Assembly: GCA_030651765.1 (NCBI GenBank)
Contig: JAUSBY010000005.1
Coordinates: 335,677-399,676 of the forward strand
Direction of reading: 5' to 3'
Source of the DNA: Coriobacteriia bacterium
GTDB taxonomy: Bacteria; Actinomycetota; Coriobacteriia; Anaerosomatales; Anaerosomataceae
DNA: 64,000 bases
Made by a program: the position numbers and the translations under genes. This document shows positions 63,871 to 64,000 of the stretch, in pieces; the first letter of the stretch is position 1; every line of letters starts with the position of its first letter. The notes under the pieces are model-generated. The model had not been told where the DNA came from. It saw nothing but the letters and a program-made list of their open reading frames with translations, and searched no databases.

Positions 63871-64000
63871 CTATATCGTGTCAATCCCCCTCAGTGCGCG
63901 CAAGTCCGCCACCAGGTCGGCGTAGACCTCGCGTGCCAGGTAGCGCTTGAGGCATCGGATGATCTCTGACTTCGAGAGACCTTCGGCCGTTCGTCGCTCA
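63871..64000 (-). mobile_element. IS110-type transposase, C-terminal tail cut by the window edge
   Basis: The last 42 codons of a minus-strand reading frame ending in TAG at 63871-63873. The encoded tail reads ERRTAEGLSKSEIIRCLKRY, then LAREVYADLVADLRALRGIDTI. The pattern R..EG.SK.E..RCLKRY.ARE.Y is typical of the C-terminus of IS110/IS116-type transposases. The main part lies outside the window. No terminal repeat could be seen in the 30 bases between it and the GIY-YIG-like gene. Confidence 0.75.

Overview
The window is a high-GC bacterial chromosome segment, gene-dense with many 1-14 bp overlaps and frequent GTG starts. Gene content points to an anaerobic or facultative member of the Actinomycetota, probably a Coriobacteriia-like or other deep lineage rather than a classical streptomycete or mycobacterium (inference). 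Supporting signs are the rapZ-yvcK-whiA block, a Gram-positive hemE-hemH-hemY heme operon, cell-wall-binding type 2 repeats on an L,D-transpeptidase, a UbiA/UbiD/UbiX set of the kind used in menaquinone synthesis, and, unusually for the phylum, a complete sigma-54 gene. No CRISPR array, rRNA or intact prophage was seen. The only mobile DNA is the tail of an IS110-type transposase at the right edge.

Layout: 1-7.4 kb has a truncated transketolase, an inositol-phosphatase-family enzyme and the heme operon hemE-hemH-hemY-hemY with a tandem duplication of the oxidase. 7.5-9.9 kb has acetyl-CoA synthetase behind a long, possibly structured leader. 10-14 kb has a minus-strand run: RNase D, xseA, xseB, HIT protein, DegV. 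14-17.8 kb has a lipid kinase, a secreted wall-anchored L,D-transpeptidase and an alpha/beta hydrolase. 17.9-18.3 kb has tRNA-Val, tRNA-Gly and tRNA-Cys. 18.5-25.3 kb is a nine-gene Mrp/Mbh-type cation/proton antiporter operon with three NuoL/M/N-like subunits and no hydrogenase genes. 25.4-30.1 kb has UbiX, UbiA, UbiD, a HAD phosphatase and a nitroreductase.

30.2-43.6 kb is the regulatory core. It holds a partner-switching pair (a three-GAF SpoIIE phosphatase and a fused STAS/anti-sigma-kinase protein), a CcdA-type thiol transporter with an HMA-domain chaperone, an rpoN-histidine kinase-sigma-54 activator operon, a DMT exporter and CDF efflux pump, a CsoR/CstR-family repressor, DUF302, an FmdB-like zinc ribbon and thioredoxin. 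Three near-identical palindromes (ATACCCC..GGGGTAT) sit between the -35 and -10 elements of the ccdA, csoR and thioredoxin promoters. They define a small predicted regulon joining metal or persulfide sensing to thiol redox.

43.6-49 kb has a membrane-anchored chelatase-fold candidate, a PHP phosphoesterase, an aminotransferase, a radical SAM enzyme, a radical-SAM-like protein lacking a full cluster motif, and tRNA-Leu. 49-54.9 kb is a complete oligopeptide ABC transporter (oppABCDF) with a strong hairpin after oppA. 55.1-63 kb has secG, glycolytic genes (gpmI, tpiA, pgk, gapA) and whiA-yvcK-rapZ. The right edge has a small membrane protein, a GIY-YIG-like protein and the transposase tail.
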